Shown: piece after piece, positions 7,616 to 16,171 of the stretch
Layout: each line of letters begins with the position of its first letter
Numbering within the stretch: the first letter of the stretch is position 1
Assembly (NCBI RefSeq): GCF_024054565.1
Contig: NZ_JAMXLR010000064.1
Location: 1 to 58,927 of the forward strand
Length of the DNA stretch: 58,927 bases
Source: Aeoliella straminimaris
GTDB taxonomy: Bacteria > Planctomycetota > Planctomycetia > Pirellulales > Lacipirellulaceae
Reading direction: 5' to 3'
Made by a program: the position numbers and the translations under genes
Notes under the pieces: generated by a model
The model's input: only the letters and a program-made list of their open reading frames with translations
Databases searched by the model: none
What the model was told of the DNA's origin: nothing

Positions 7616-10134
7616 GTGCAACTGCCCAGACAGCAGAATTGCAGACCGGCTCCGCATGCGTGATTCCTACGTCACGCATGTGGAATGCCTTGTTGCGTTC
7701 ACATCTGCTGGTCGCCGCGATCGCGGTGGGCGGTCTGCTGGCCGCCACCGGCGCCTTGGCTTGGCTCCGCGTGGCCACGTCGAATTCGATCGAACGTCTG
7801 CACTACGAGATCAGCCATTCGATGCAGCTGCAGTCCAACATCGAACGCTCGATGACCGATCTGCGTGCGTGGATGCTGACAGGGGACGCCGACTATAAAC
7901 TCAGCCGTGGCGCCGCCTGGGATTCTACGTTGCTGCCACTAACCGAGCTGGAATTTCAGGCGCAACAGGCCAACGATCTGGAGGAAGTTGCCCGGGTTAA
8001 GTCCCTCGTCGATATCATGCGAGAGTTAAAGTGCCAGCAATGGTGGATCGAGGACATGGCCCTCACCCCTGGCAACCGACCGGCCGAAGCACTGCTGGCC
8101 AAGATGATCGATCCGGCCGCCGACCGCATGTTTCGCGGCATCACGGCCATCATCGATCTCGAGCGAGAGCTCCCATCAGGCAATCGCCGCCAACTTCTGG
8201 CCGACATGGCCGACTTCCGAGGCTTCTTCACGCGCAGCCATGCGATGCTGATCGCCGTGGTGCACCAAACGGGCGAAGCGGACATTCCGACCTTTCTGGC
8301 CAGCTTGAAAGTGGCAAACGACCGCGTGGCGCGACTCGTGGGCGAGCAATCCGCCGCGTCCCCGCCGCAGCGCGAACTGATCGCGATGCTGGACCAACAG
8401 ATGATGCTCTACCAAGGTCTGGCCGATCAGATCGTACGCGTGGTCTCGTCGCAAAGTGACAATCTGGCCGAGACCAGATATACCGAGCGGGCCACTCCAC
8501 TGGCCGAACAGTGCTATGGGACGCTCTCGGCAATGGTTGGCGACAAGACTCGCCAAATGAAGGCGGAACAGGAGCACCTGGCAACCGCAAGCGGCTGGGT
8601 TTGTGCGGCCGTGTTCGTGCTGGCCTGTGGTGTATCGGTCCTGGCCGGCGTGCTTTCCTACCGCCGCGCGAGCGCCATCGCCGACCCAATCCAAATGCTC
8701 TGCAAAGCCACCCAGGAAATCGCCGAGGGGAAGCTCGACCGTGATATTGCTGTAACCACGAATGACGAAGTCGCCATTCTGACGCACACGTTCAACGCCA
8801 TGCGTCAGGCTCTCGACGAACGAACCAACAAGCTACTGCAGTCGAACCGTGACCTGAAGCTGTTGCAGGAACGGCTCGAGACACTGATTGACTTTGCACC
8901 CGTCGCCATCGTGATGATCGACACCCAGCGCAGAATCACCCTGGTCAACCACCAGGCAGAGGAGCTGTTCGGTTACCGCCAGGAAGAGTTGCTGGGAAAA
9001 GAGATTGAAGTTCTCATCCCCAAACGGTTCCGCCCTGGTCACCCCGAGAAGGTGCAAGGTTATCTCGAAGCACCGGTGACGCGCCAGATGGGCGAGGCGC
9101 TGGAGTTGCTCGGCCTCAAGAAAGATGGAACCGAAGTCCCTGTCGAAGTCGGACTGCGCCCCATACCGATTGATGGCGAAATGCAGGTACTCAGCACCAT
9201 AGTCGACAACTCCAAACGCAAAGCCATCGAGGCGTTGGAAAAGAAGTTGGACCAGGCCCACCGGCTGGAGTCCATTGGTCAATTGGCAGCAGGCGTGGCT
9301 CACGAAATCAACTCGCCCATGCAGTTCATTGATTCCAACGTCGGCTACATCAACGAGCAGCTTCCCAGAGTCTGGAATACCGTCGACCAATTGTGCGAAC
9401 TGCTCACCAAATCCAACCTGCCCGCAGATACCAATGAGCGACTGGCCGAAGCCACGGCGCTACTGTCTGTTAACAGTGTCAAGCAACTGCGAAAGGAGAT
9501 GCCGCTGGCGATCAGCGAATGCCTGGAGGGCATAGGCCGCGTGGTGGAGATTGTGCAGGCGATGAAGGAGATGTCGCATCCCGGCTCGGAAGCCAAGACC
9601 CACACCAATATCAACGACATTGCTCACAGCGCCGCGACGGTCACCAGAAACCGCTGGAAGTACTCCGCCAAGGTGGAGTTCGACCTCGACAGTTCGCTGC
9701 CCGAAGTCCCCTGCTACCCTGGCGATCTCAACCGGGTGCTCGTCAACCTGATCGTGAATGCAGCCGATGCCATCCAGGACCATCGCACAGGGCAGGACGG
9801 GTCGCCGGGACGCATCACCATCCGCAGCCGGGCCAACGCCGACAAGGTGTTCCTTGAAGTCGAAGACACCGGAGGTGGCGTGCCGGATCGCATCGCCGCG
9901 AAGATCTTCGACCCTTTCTTCACCACCAAGGAAGTTGGCCGGGGCAGCGGGCAGGGGCTGGCCATCTGCTACGATGTGGTCGTCAACCGGCATGGCGGGC
10001 AAATCGAATGCCACAGCACGCAGAGCGTGGGGGCTACCTTCCGCATCGAACTGCCAATCGCGCCGGTGCCGCAGGCGTCGGACGAGGCCGCACCCGCGCT
10101 GGCCACAACCGCTAGCACGAGCTACGACATTTAG
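7612..10134 (+). CDS. Membrane sensor histidine kinase, HAMP-PAS-HisKA-HATPase
   Basis: 840 residues. Transmembrane helix 1 is at about 31-52 and helix 2 at about 327-349, enclosing a roughly 270-residue, mostly helical periplasmic sensor region. A HAMP linker follows (about 350-405), then a PAS domain (about 420-535: DFAPVAIVMIDTQRRITLVN, ELFGYRQEELLG). The dimerisation/phosphoacceptor helix contains AAGVAHEINSPMQF with His564. The ATP-binding domain has the N box LVNLIVNAADA (Asn716), G1 box DTGGGVPD (752-759), F box FDPFFTTK and G2 box GRGSGQGLA. No receiver domain and no response regulator gene are adjacent, so the output partner lies elsewhere. It is coupled to the upstream exported repeat protein by a 4-base overlap. 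Confidence 0.93.
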   Translation: MSATAQTAELQTGSACVIPTSRMWNALLRSHLLVAAIAVGGLLAATGALAWLRVATSNSIERLHYEISHSMQLQSNIERSMTDLRAWMLTGDADYKLSRGAAWDSTLLPLTELEFQAQQANDLEEVARVKSLVDIMRELKCQQWWIEDMALTPGNRPAEALLAKMIDPAADRMFRGITAIIDLERELPSGNRRQLLADMADFRGFFTRSHAMLIAVVHQTGEADIPTFLASLKVANDRVARLVGEQSAASPPQRELIAMLDQQMMLYQGLADQIVRVVSSQSDNLAETRYTERATPLAEQCYGTLSAMVGDKTRQMKAEQEHLATASGWVCAAVFVLACGVSVLAGVLSYRRASAIADPIQMLCKATQEIAEGKLDRDIAVTTNDEVAILTHTFNAMRQALDERTNKLLQSNRDLKLLQERLETLIDFAPVAIVMIDTQRRITLVNHQAEELFGYRQEELLGKEIEVLIPKRFRPGHPEKVQGYLEAPVTRQMGEALELLGLKKDGTEVPVEVGLRPIPIDGEMQVLSTIVDNSKRKAIEALEKKLDQAHRLESIGQLAAGVAHEINSPMQFIDSNVGYINEQLPRVWNTVDQLCELLTKSNLPADTNERLAEATALLSVNSVKQLRKEMPLAISECLEGIGRVVEIVQAMKEMSHPGSEAKTHTNINDIAHSAATVTRNRWKYSAKVEFDLDSSLPEVPCYPGDLNRVLVNLIVNAADAIQDHRTGQDGSPGRITIRSRANADKVFLEVEDTGGGVPDRIAAKIFDPFFTTKEVGRGSGQGLAICYDVVVNRHGGQIECHSTQSVGATFRIELPIAPVPQASDEAAPALATTASTSYDI

Positions 10135-10186
10135 GCTCGCCGCCAGGCGGGGTCGGTCAATTCACCGCCGCAGCCACCAGTTTGGG

Positions 10187-11197
10187 CTACGACTGGGAAA
10201 CCACGCCCGTGCGGAGCGATTCGAACACATCGTGCACGAACTGCAGCTTCGACACCACCGCCGGGGGCACCACCTCGGGCACCAGGTCCGTGAGGCCCAT
10301 CGTGCGGTTGATCTCGTTCAGCACGATCCCCGCCGAACAGTAGGTGGCCAGCATCGATGGCAGGTCGTCGCCAAGATCCTGCACCTGCTCGGGGGCGTTC
10401 CACCGCAGCGTATCGAGCACCGCCCGCATGTCGAGGTAGAACGCATAGGTTTCGGCAAAGTCTTCCCACGGATGCGACGCGGCGTACGTGCTGATGAACT
10501 GCTCGTTCCAATCCTCGGGGGGCCCCTGCTCGTAATATTGTTTCATCGTCTCGGCATAAGGATTGGCATCGGCATCGCCGAACAACCGGGTGGCCTCGGC
10601 ATCGCGACGGCCCTCGATCTCGCGCATCCAGAAGAAGTGCCCCGTTTCGTGCCGCATGTGCCCAATCAGCGTGCGGTGGGGTTCGCCAAACTGCTGCCGC
10701 GTCGACTCGCGATGCACGGGGTCGGCCTCGGACGTGTTGATGGTAATCACTCCGTTGGCGTGCCCCGTCACGACATGCTTGTCTGGCGTATCGGAGAGAA
10801 AACGAAATGCGAGCGGCGGCAAGGCAGTCAGTTGGTCGTCGGGATACCCGACTGTACGGAAGTCGTACAATAGCCGCCGCTTGGCCGCTTCGAGCAAGGC
10901 CCATCGCCGCACATTGGCCGGCAGGCTGGTATCCGGCACCATGGTGGTCATCCCGCAACTGCGGCACAAAGTGCCCGGCTCCGCCAGGCTCGCGTCCACA
11001 AAACAATTGCACACGTCGTACGTCGTGCGGTTCGCGCAGGGCACCACCGACGTGCCACAACTGACGCACGTTCCCTCGGGCGAAACGGCCGCCGTTTCCG
11101 AACATACATCGCACCACCCGGCGTCGAGTCCGCACTCGACGCACTGGCGATTGCCGAAGAACAAGGGGGTACCACACTGACAGGTATAGGTTTTCAT
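10187..11197 (-). CDS. Zinc-ribbon metallopeptidase-like protein (Peptidase_Mx type)
   Basis: 336 residues. The first 85 residues carry many Cys pairs (CQCG, CVECG, CDVC, CVSCG, CRSCG), a multi-ribbon zinc-binding region. The C-terminal domain has the zincin motif HETGH (183-187) in LIGHMRHETGHFFW, with a downstream EDFAETYAFYL that would supply the third metal ligand. This order matches the bacterial family of putative zinc-binding metallopeptidases (Peptidase_Mx, PF15887). No signal peptide, so probably cytoplasmic. The substrate is unknown. It is convergent with the histidine kinase (52 bases between stop codons). Confidence 0.85.
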   Translation of the reverse strand: MKTYTCQCGTPLFFGNRQCVECGLDAGWCDVCSETAAVSPEGTCVSCGTSVVPCANRTTYDVCNCFVDASLAEPGTLCRSCGMTTMVPDTSLPANVRRWALLEAAKRRLLYDFRTVGYPDDQLTALPPLAFRFLSDTPDKHVVTGHANGVITINTSEADPVHRESTRQQFGEPHRTLIGHMRHETGHFFWMREIEGRRDAEATRLFGDADANPYAETMKQYYEQGPPEDWNEQFISTYAASHPWEDFAETYAFYLDMRAVLDTLRWNAPEQVQDLGDDLPSMLATYCSAGIVLNEINRTMGLTDLVPEVVPPAVVSKLQFVHDVFESLRTGVVSQS

Positions 11198-11374
11198 GCT
11201 CGGGGATCACGACGAGGAGATGGGCAGGGAAACTCAAGTCGTTTCCCTGGATGCAAGTTGTGTACCGCAGTTTAGCAGCCCACGAGAGGGGATCGTAGAA
11301 CTGCGTTGGCCTAGTCACTATACTTACCTATCCTGCCAGGCGTCGCTTCCTCCCCTGCCCCCCGCGCTCGTCGT

Positions 11375-11830
11375 ATGACTCTTGAAGAACTCGTTCCTAT
11401 CCTGCAATTGGCCATCGGCCCGGTGATTCTGATCTCGGGCGTCGGATTGATCCTGCTGAGCATGACCAACCGCTTTGGCCGGGTGATCGACCGTTCAAGG
11501 GAATTGGCGCCACTCATTCAAAACGGGTCGGGCGAGACCAACGCGCGAATTCTCGAACAGGTTCGCATCCTCGCCAGGCGGGCGAGGCTCATCCGCACCG
11601 GCATCGCCCTGGGCGTGGTCAGCGTGCTGCTCACGGCAGTGCTGATCATCGCCCTGTTCGCCGCCGCGCTGTTGAAACTGCCGATGACGTTCGTCATCAT
11701 CGCCTGCTTTACGCTCTGCTTGCTATCGCTGATCGGCTGCCTCATCTGTTTTCTGGTGGACGTCAACATGTCGCTGCACGCCCTGTGGCTGGAAGTCCCG
11801 GCGGAGGGGCGGTTGGTGGAGAAAAGGTAG
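11375..11830 (+). CDS. DUF2721 membrane protein
   Basis: 151 residues with three membrane segments. The N-terminus reads LEELVPILQLAIGPVILISGVGLILLSMTNRFGRVIDRSREL, which is the hallmark of DUF2721: a first helix, the S-M-T-N-R-x-x-R-x-x-D-R-x-R cytoplasmic loop, a second and third helix (residues 75-130), and a short charged tail. The function of the family is unknown. It starts 177 bases from the divergent metallopeptidase-like gene. Confidence 0.85.
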   Translation: MTLEELVPILQLAIGPVILISGVGLILLSMTNRFGRVIDRSRELAPLIQNGSGETNARILEQVRILARRARLIRTGIALGVVSVLLTAVLIIALFAAALLKLPMTFVIIACFTLCLLSLIGCLICFLVDVNMSLHALWLEVPAEGRLVEKR

Positions 11831-11898
11831 TGTAGCGGGCGATTAAGGGTGGCACGCATGAGAAAGATTGTCGTCGTCGACTGCGCTCCCATTTGGCC

Positions 11899-12177
11899 CT
11901 AGATGTTCGAATCGCTTCGCAAGCCGGTCTGGGAAGTCGCCGAGCACTTTGCCATCTCCATCGAGCAGTCGGCAGCGCCCTGGAGCACGGGCGACACGAA
12001 TTCAATCCCTCGGCGGCCGCTGCTGGCTTGAATCGAGCAGTCGGTCATGGCCTTCCAGCCCTCCGGCAACCAGGTAACTTGCGGCGGACGACCGCAACTG
12101 GGGCAGAGGGCATCGGCCTGAGCGCTGGGCAGGGTGGTTTCGAATTCGATGCCGAAGGTGAGGTCGTGGGCGTTCAT
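11899..12177 (-). pseudogene. Truncated amidoligase (N-terminal remnant)
   Basis: 92 codons from an ATG at 12177. The start NAHDLTFGIEFETTLP and the segment WKAMTDCSIQ...GIEFVSPVLQG match the N-terminal part of the putative amidoligase family (PF12224, ATP-grasp-like/COOH-NH2 ligases), where G-I-E-[FI]-E and a following E-[IF]-V-S-P-V-L are conserved. A C-P-S-C-G pair sits between them. After VLQG the family continues for a further ~200 residues including an H-x-H motif; here the sequence loses similarity and stops within 25 codons, and I find no continuation in the other frames down to the DUF2721 gene. It is therefore read as a truncated, non-functional gene. Confidence 0.65.
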
Positions 12178-12676
12178 CGTGTTCTCTGGAGCCAAGGGGT
12201 TGCGGTTCGTGTCGTGTCGCGTTTTCACTTGCAACGAGTTCACTATCGCACGGCCCAATGGGCCTGTCGGGCTATTTCTGGCACTAGCCGGCTAGAGCCG
12301 CCCGCGCGGGAAGAGATCGACGGAATGTCGAAAAAAGATCCGCCCTCGGCCGACGGCCGCGACGGAAGTCCTATGGCGGCCAGTAGAACCGTGGAGAGAA
12401 GGTTTTTCTGGCCCGCGCCGGTTTGGGGTGCGGGACCCCGTTGGCTAAGGGGCGGGCGACTGATGGCGGGATGATTTCACGCGTGCGAACGTCTCGGGCG
12501 AACGCGAGAAGAGCGCCGGAGACGCGGCTCTAAGCCACTGAGGTTGGGCACACCGCTGTTTGTTATTGGCTGGCGACGGGCTGAAGATGGTCATGAACGA
12601 CGGGGTTCACCGGGCCGCGGCAATTAGCGTTGATTTAGAAAGTTGCGCGGCCCGCAGCTATGTGTGGAACGCATTG
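12178..12676. other. Intergenic region without a supported gene
   Basis: About 500 bases with no convincing coding frame; plus-strand frames here are Arg/Ala-rich shadows. A GC-rich inverted repeat, GGGCCGCG ... GCGCGGCCC, occurs at about 12615-12652 just downstream (3') of the minus-strand lipoprotein gene and could be its 3' hairpin. Confidence 0.4.
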
Positions 12677-13303
12677 TTACCCGCGGTTTTCGCCGGGCAG
12701 TGAGTTCATAAGATTGTCGACATCTTCCGGACGTTCAGCGTAGATTTCCACGCGGTCTGTACGAATCCAAATACGATAGGAGCCAGGACGTTCAACAAAG
12801 TTGCCAAGGGCATCAAAGTCATTGTCATGGTGCATTAGTATCATCCAATCCTCGTCGAGTTGCCGAAGCTCCTCGCGTATGCCCTCAATGATTGCGTATG
12901 TCTGAAGATTCGGATTGAGTATGTCCACGGCCAACACGCGAGACGTCGAGTAGAAATCATCGTCAATCCACCAATCTGACGGCAGTTCCTTATCGTACCT
13001 CTCAAGGCTGCCAAATGCTCCGTGTGTTGAGAAAAAGTTCGAAAAGCGATTCATGGTGTCAGCTATCTCAGCAGCAAATTTGTCAGTGAACGTTGATTCC
13101 GATTCCATGCCGTCTATCGCACTATTGAATGGAACCGTGTTCAATTCGCTATCCCGCGATTCGTCGATAGCGAAGTATCCGTTTGGCAGATCAGAGCCCT
13201 CAAACGACTCGCCCTTGTTTTTCATAGCCGATTGTTCGTTCTTGTTGTCTGAGAAACATCCAAGCACGGCAAGAATTGCCGGGATCACAATGATTCGGTG
13301 CAT
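12677..13303 (-). CDS. Hypothetical lipoprotein
   Basis: 208 residues. The N-terminus HRIIVIPAILAVLGC is a lipoprotein signal with a lipobox VLGC, so Cys16 would be lipidated. The mature part is acidic and polar (FSDNKNEQSAMKNKGESFEG), followed by a compact alpha/beta domain with LAVDIL, YAIIEGIREEL and a final strand RIWIRTDRVEIYAE that ends in DVDNLMNSLPG. I recognise no family. Base composition is noticeably more AT-rich than the neighbours, which, with the surrounding gene remnants, suggests later acquisition. Confidence 0.65.
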   Translation of the reverse strand: MHRIIVIPAILAVLGCFSDNKNEQSAMKNKGESFEGSDLPNGYFAIDESRDSELNTVPFNSAIDGMESESTFTDKFAAEIADTMNRFSNFFSTHGAFGSLERYDKELPSDWWIDDDFYSTSRVLAVDILNPNLQTYAIIEGIREELRQLDEDWMILMHHDNDFDALGNFVERPGSYRIWIRTDRVEIYAERPEDVDNLMNSLPGENRG

Positions 13304-13788
13304 TCGTTTAGTTATCTCGCTCAGTGATTCCCTTTAAGACGGATCACTCGTTTATAGGCTGATCAGTGTAAAACGCTGTAGGCTGCAAGGGTGTCAGCCT
13401 AACGTGCAGGGCGACGCTTGGCCTAAGTCTCAGTGTAGCCGTCGGTTGCGCCCGCTTCAATCTTGACGATGCGTGATAGGCTCTTTCCGCTTTGCGCTCA
13501 GCGGGATGAGACTCGCCGAGGATGTCACAACCGCTGTCGGTTACGGAACTTCCGAACGCGCATCGGTGCAGCTCACCTCAGTAAGTTTTGGAGTCTTCAA
13601 AAAGTGCGCAAGTGTGTCACGCCGAAGGCGGTTACAAACCAAGGGGAAACTGCCCAGGAGGATGAAGCCGAAGCAGGTTAGGATGGGACGTTTGCTGCGG
13701 GAGCAATAACGCCTATACTCAGCACAAATCACAACCGTGGCTCGCCGGTCACGTCATGGAGCACTTGAGTGCCACCTGGAGTATTCAG
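13304..13788. other. Intergenic region without a supported gene
   Basis: About 480 bases between divergent genes. Short plus-strand frames at about 13463-13709 translate into Arg/Ser/Lys-rich sequence without domain character. A TATACT at about 13713 preceded by TTGCTG at a 16-base spacing could be a promoter for the small membrane protein downstream, but the match is weak. Confidence 0.4.
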
Positions 13789-14076
13789 ATGAAGAAAAAA
13801 GAGAAGGTCCCCACCTCATACGACGATTTGCCTTGGTACAGAAAGTCTGGGACCAATTCTTTTTTGATGTTAGTACACGTGTTGACCCTAGGAGCCATCC
13901 CGTTACTACTGATCACCTGTGTCGCTCTCGTTACAGGCAATGTTTACTACGACAAAGCTGACGAACAGGGCCATCTTAAAGCGTGGAGCGGAGCGAATAG
14001 AGTAATCGCGTTTCTGTTGTTGCTTCCCCCGCTTTTGATAATTGGAGTCGTCGTGCTGACGATAGCTGGCCTCTAG
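13789..14076 (+). CDS. Small two-helix membrane protein
   Basis: 95 residues from the ATG at 13789 (an in-frame ATG at 13756 would add 11 residues). After a short Lys-rich cytoplasmic segment comes SYDDLPWYRKSGTNSFLML, a first helix (LVHVLTLGAIPLLLITCVALVTG), a polar loop with VYYDKADEQGHLKAW, and a second helix (VIAFLLLLPPLLIIGVVVLTIAG). The W-Y-R-K-S-x-T-N-S pattern before the first helix is, to my recollection, repeated in short planctomycete membrane proteins, but no function is known. Composition is more AT-rich than that of neighbouring core genes. Confidence 0.6.
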   Translation: MKKKEKVPTSYDDLPWYRKSGTNSFLMLVHVLTLGAIPLLLITCVALVTGNVYYDKADEQGHLKAWSGANRVIAFLLLLPPLLIIGVVVLTIAGL

Positions 14077-14281
14077 GTGCAGTGTCATTGGTGCGGCAGA
14101 ACAGCTATTCGCAACTACCGTTGGGCACATCAACTCCGCAGAAACCCGTCGACTCTAACCCGCGTCGGCGTGAAAATCCTGTGCAGCAAACGCTGGCCGC
14201 ACATCCTACCCCGGTCACATCGTCCGACGCTGGTTGAGCGGCGGGCGTCGTGTGGCTCCGGAGCCTCCCAATCGGCTGTTT

Positions 14282-14479
14282 TTATGGGAGCCCGTAGGCC
14301 ACGCGGCGGCCGACTTTCTGCTCGACGACCTGGCGTGTGCCGACGAGCCGCCGGATTGTCTTCGCGACACTCTGCGTTGAGAGGCCGGTGCGTCTTGCGA
14401 TGGAACCGGCCGTCCGCCAGGTATTGTGATCGAGCGCTGCAAGAATGGTGGGTGCGTGGACGTGGTTAGCGTAACCGGG
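14282..14479 (-). pseudogene. Winged-helix regulator remnant without start codon
   Basis: A 65-codon open stretch bounded by TGA (14480-14482) and TAA (14282-14284) reads like a complete winged helix: HAPTILAALDHNTWRTAGSIA, then RRTGLSTQSVAKTIRRL as helix-turn-helix and RQVVEQKVGRRVAYGLP as wing. No ATG, GTG or TTG occurs upstream of the domain in this frame, so it cannot be translated as it stands. It is most likely the broken C-terminal part of a MarR-like or replication-initiator-like DNA-binding protein. A frameshift from an upstream frame is possible but I saw no family-like sequence there. Confidence 0.5.
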
Positions 14480-14604
14480 TCAACGTAAACCGAGGTTTCA
14501 GGGGAAGTTGCGTTCCTCGCTTGGGTTGGAAGCCCGAGGCGAGGCCATTTAACGCCGTTCATGCATCAGCACACAAAAAACGAAAAGAAATCACCGCTCG
14601 CTAG

Positions 14605-14766
14605 ACACCAGGGAGAGCGCAACGGTTACAATGCAGGCCAGACTTTGCCGGAAGCGGTACCCGGCTGCTCTATCTGGGAATCCCGGCTAACCGCGTTGAA
14701 ATTACAAGCGTCTCCGAGCCAGGCACGATTGTACTATTCGGTGCGGATCTTGCCGATTTGGCGTAA
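14605..14766 (+). pseudogene. Degenerate PEP-CTERM tail remnant
   Basis: The 53-codon frame between TAG (14602-14604) and TAA (14764-14766) ends SVSEPGTIVLFGADLADLA. This looks like a PEP-CTERM tail (usually V-P-E-P-x-x, a hydrophobic helix, then Arg/Lys) with the Pro replaced by Ser, Asp in the helix and no basic end. There is no start codon in frame before the tail. It lies 86 bases upstream of an intact PEP-CTERM gene and is read as the 3' relic of a lost PEP-CTERM gene. Confidence 0.4.
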
Positions 14767-14852
14767 TTCGTCTCCTCAAGTAAACACCCCTCCGGCTGGA
14801 CCCCAGCCGATTTTATAGAGATTCTCATCTTGAATTCTGGGAGAGCGAACTA

Positions 14853-15677
14853 ATGAATCTTATGATCGTTTCACGAACAGCACTTACTTTTCTCGTTGCT
14901 GCGGGCATCGCACGCAGTGCTGCGTCCGCACAAGTCGTATACACCGACGCCGTGGTGCAAAGTATGACCGGTACAGTAAACACAGTCGGGCCTACGGCCA
15001 CCACTTCTGGCGCTACGAATTGGCGAATCCGCGGTACGAATGGCGGTACTGATGGTGCTAGCTTCTCCAATGAGGGGAGCGCGCTTCAGTACGATACCAA
15101 CCCTATAGACGCCTCAAATCCGACCCTAACAACAACCATCTCGGGTTTGGATGCTTCGAAAACTTACGAAGTGTTCGTCTTCTTCTGGGACGACTTGGCA
15201 AGCACTCCCCCTCCTGTGCTACCCGCCAATTCGCCGTGGGATATTGCTGCTAAACTTTCCACCGACGCGAGCTACACGCAATACGATTCGAGTGCAGGCT
15301 TTGTCGTTACAGACAACGCCGGCAATATTGCGGGTGTGGATGCTGCGGCGGCTGGCTACAGCGTTATTACCTTTGACGATATCACTGGACTCAATGTGCT
15401 TGGCCAGCTCACCGACGACTACACCGATGCCTACGATGGCAATCGCGCGATGTTTGGCGCTCTGTTGCCAACCCAGGTTTCCGGACTCACGACGTTCGCT
15501 GTTGATATTCAGGCAGGGACCAATACAGCTGCACGCTCTTGGTACGACGGGATTGGGGTACGTGAAGTGGTTCCCGAGCCCAGCACCTTCGTGATGTTGT
15601 GCCTCGGACTGGCTGGTGTAGCTGTGGTTCGTCGACGTAAGCAAGCGCTTAATGCTCAATTGGTAGACTTCCGTTAA
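14853..15677 (+). CDS. PEP-CTERM exported protein, unknown function
   Basis: 274 residues. Residues 1-26 are a signal peptide ending SAASAQ. The body is beta-rich (VVYTDAVVQSMTGTVNTVG, TTTISGLDASKTYEVFVFFW, GLTTFAVDIQAG), consistent with a galactose-binding-like or jelly-roll extracellular fold. The C-terminus is a canonical PEP-CTERM sorting signal: VPEPSTFVMLCLGLAGVAVV followed by RRRK. In other bacteria such tails are processed by an exosortase; none is encoded in this window. A GGGAG sequence 10 bases before the ATG supports the start. Confidence 0.8.
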   Translation: MNLMIVSRTALTFLVAAGIARSAASAQVVYTDAVVQSMTGTVNTVGPTATTSGATNWRIRGTNGGTDGASFSNEGSALQYDTNPIDASNPTLTTTISGLDASKTYEVFVFFWDDLASTPPPVLPANSPWDIAAKLSTDASYTQYDSSAGFVVTDNAGNIAGVDAAAAGYSVITFDDITGLNVLGQLTDDYTDAYDGNRAMFGALLPTQVSGLTTFAVDIQAGTNTAARSWYDGIGVREVVPEPSTFVMLCLGLAGVAVVRRRKQALNAQLVDFR

Positions 15678-16003
15678 ACGGGATATAACATATCGCATCG
15701 GCTTCATCGCCTTTTCGGTTTCGGCTGGCCTCGTCAAACTCCCCACGGTGTACATCCCCCTCAGCATTTTCCAGGGTGGTCCAGTCTGCCGAGGTGTGCG
15801 CGATCTCTCACGCTTCGGGAGCCGCTCGCCGGTGCGTTTGGCGTGCCTCTTCTGGCTCGCAGCCATCGGTACCCCAATGCGCCAGATCGCTTAGCGACAC
15901 GCTTTCACCGCCGCCAAATTTCTCCCTGTTTCTTCCCCGCCGGTTGTAGTTTTCTTACACCCACTCTGGGAAAATGCGGAGTTAGCAAGCGCTGTGCGTC
16001 AGT
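15678..16003. other. Intergenic region without a supported gene
   Basis: About 330 bases downstream of the PEP-CTERM gene. No coding frame with domain character, no terminator with a T-run and no RNA gene are visible. The region leads into the repeat elements at 16004-16318. Confidence 0.4.
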
Positions 16004-16110
16004 TGGTAGCTACCGTCGCCAGACGGTGGACGCCTTGGGGGTCACGCCTTCCAGCACGGGTGCTGCGCGTCGTGGTGGCGGGGTCCACGCTCTGGCGAGC
16101 GTAGCTACCA
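16004..16110. repeat. Inverted repeat (stem-loop intergenic element)
   Basis: Arms of about 29 bases face each other: TGGTAGCTACCGTCGCCAGA (from 16004) and, on the other side, TCTGGCGAGCGTAGCTACCA (to 16110), with further matching GGTGGAC/GTCCACG inside. About 48 bases lie between the arms. The size and position suggest a REP-like intergenic element. Confidence 0.65.
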
Positions 16111-16171
16111 GACAAGAAATGCTTCAAATGGGGTTTTGGGCCAACTCAAGAGTTTTGGGCCAACTCGCGGG

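Noticed and set aside
13390..13430. attC-like sequence (GCCTAACGTGCAGGGCGACGC) hinting at an integron cassette array around the lipoprotein and small membrane protein
   Set aside because: No second matching site at the expected cassette borders, no integrase, and the two small genes point in opposite directions. One loose core match is not enough.
14215..14562. 115-codon minus-strand ORF over the winged-helix remnant
   Set aside because: Its translation is Ser/Arg/Pro-rich; the domain-like sequence is in a different frame, listed as the pseudogene at 14282-14479.
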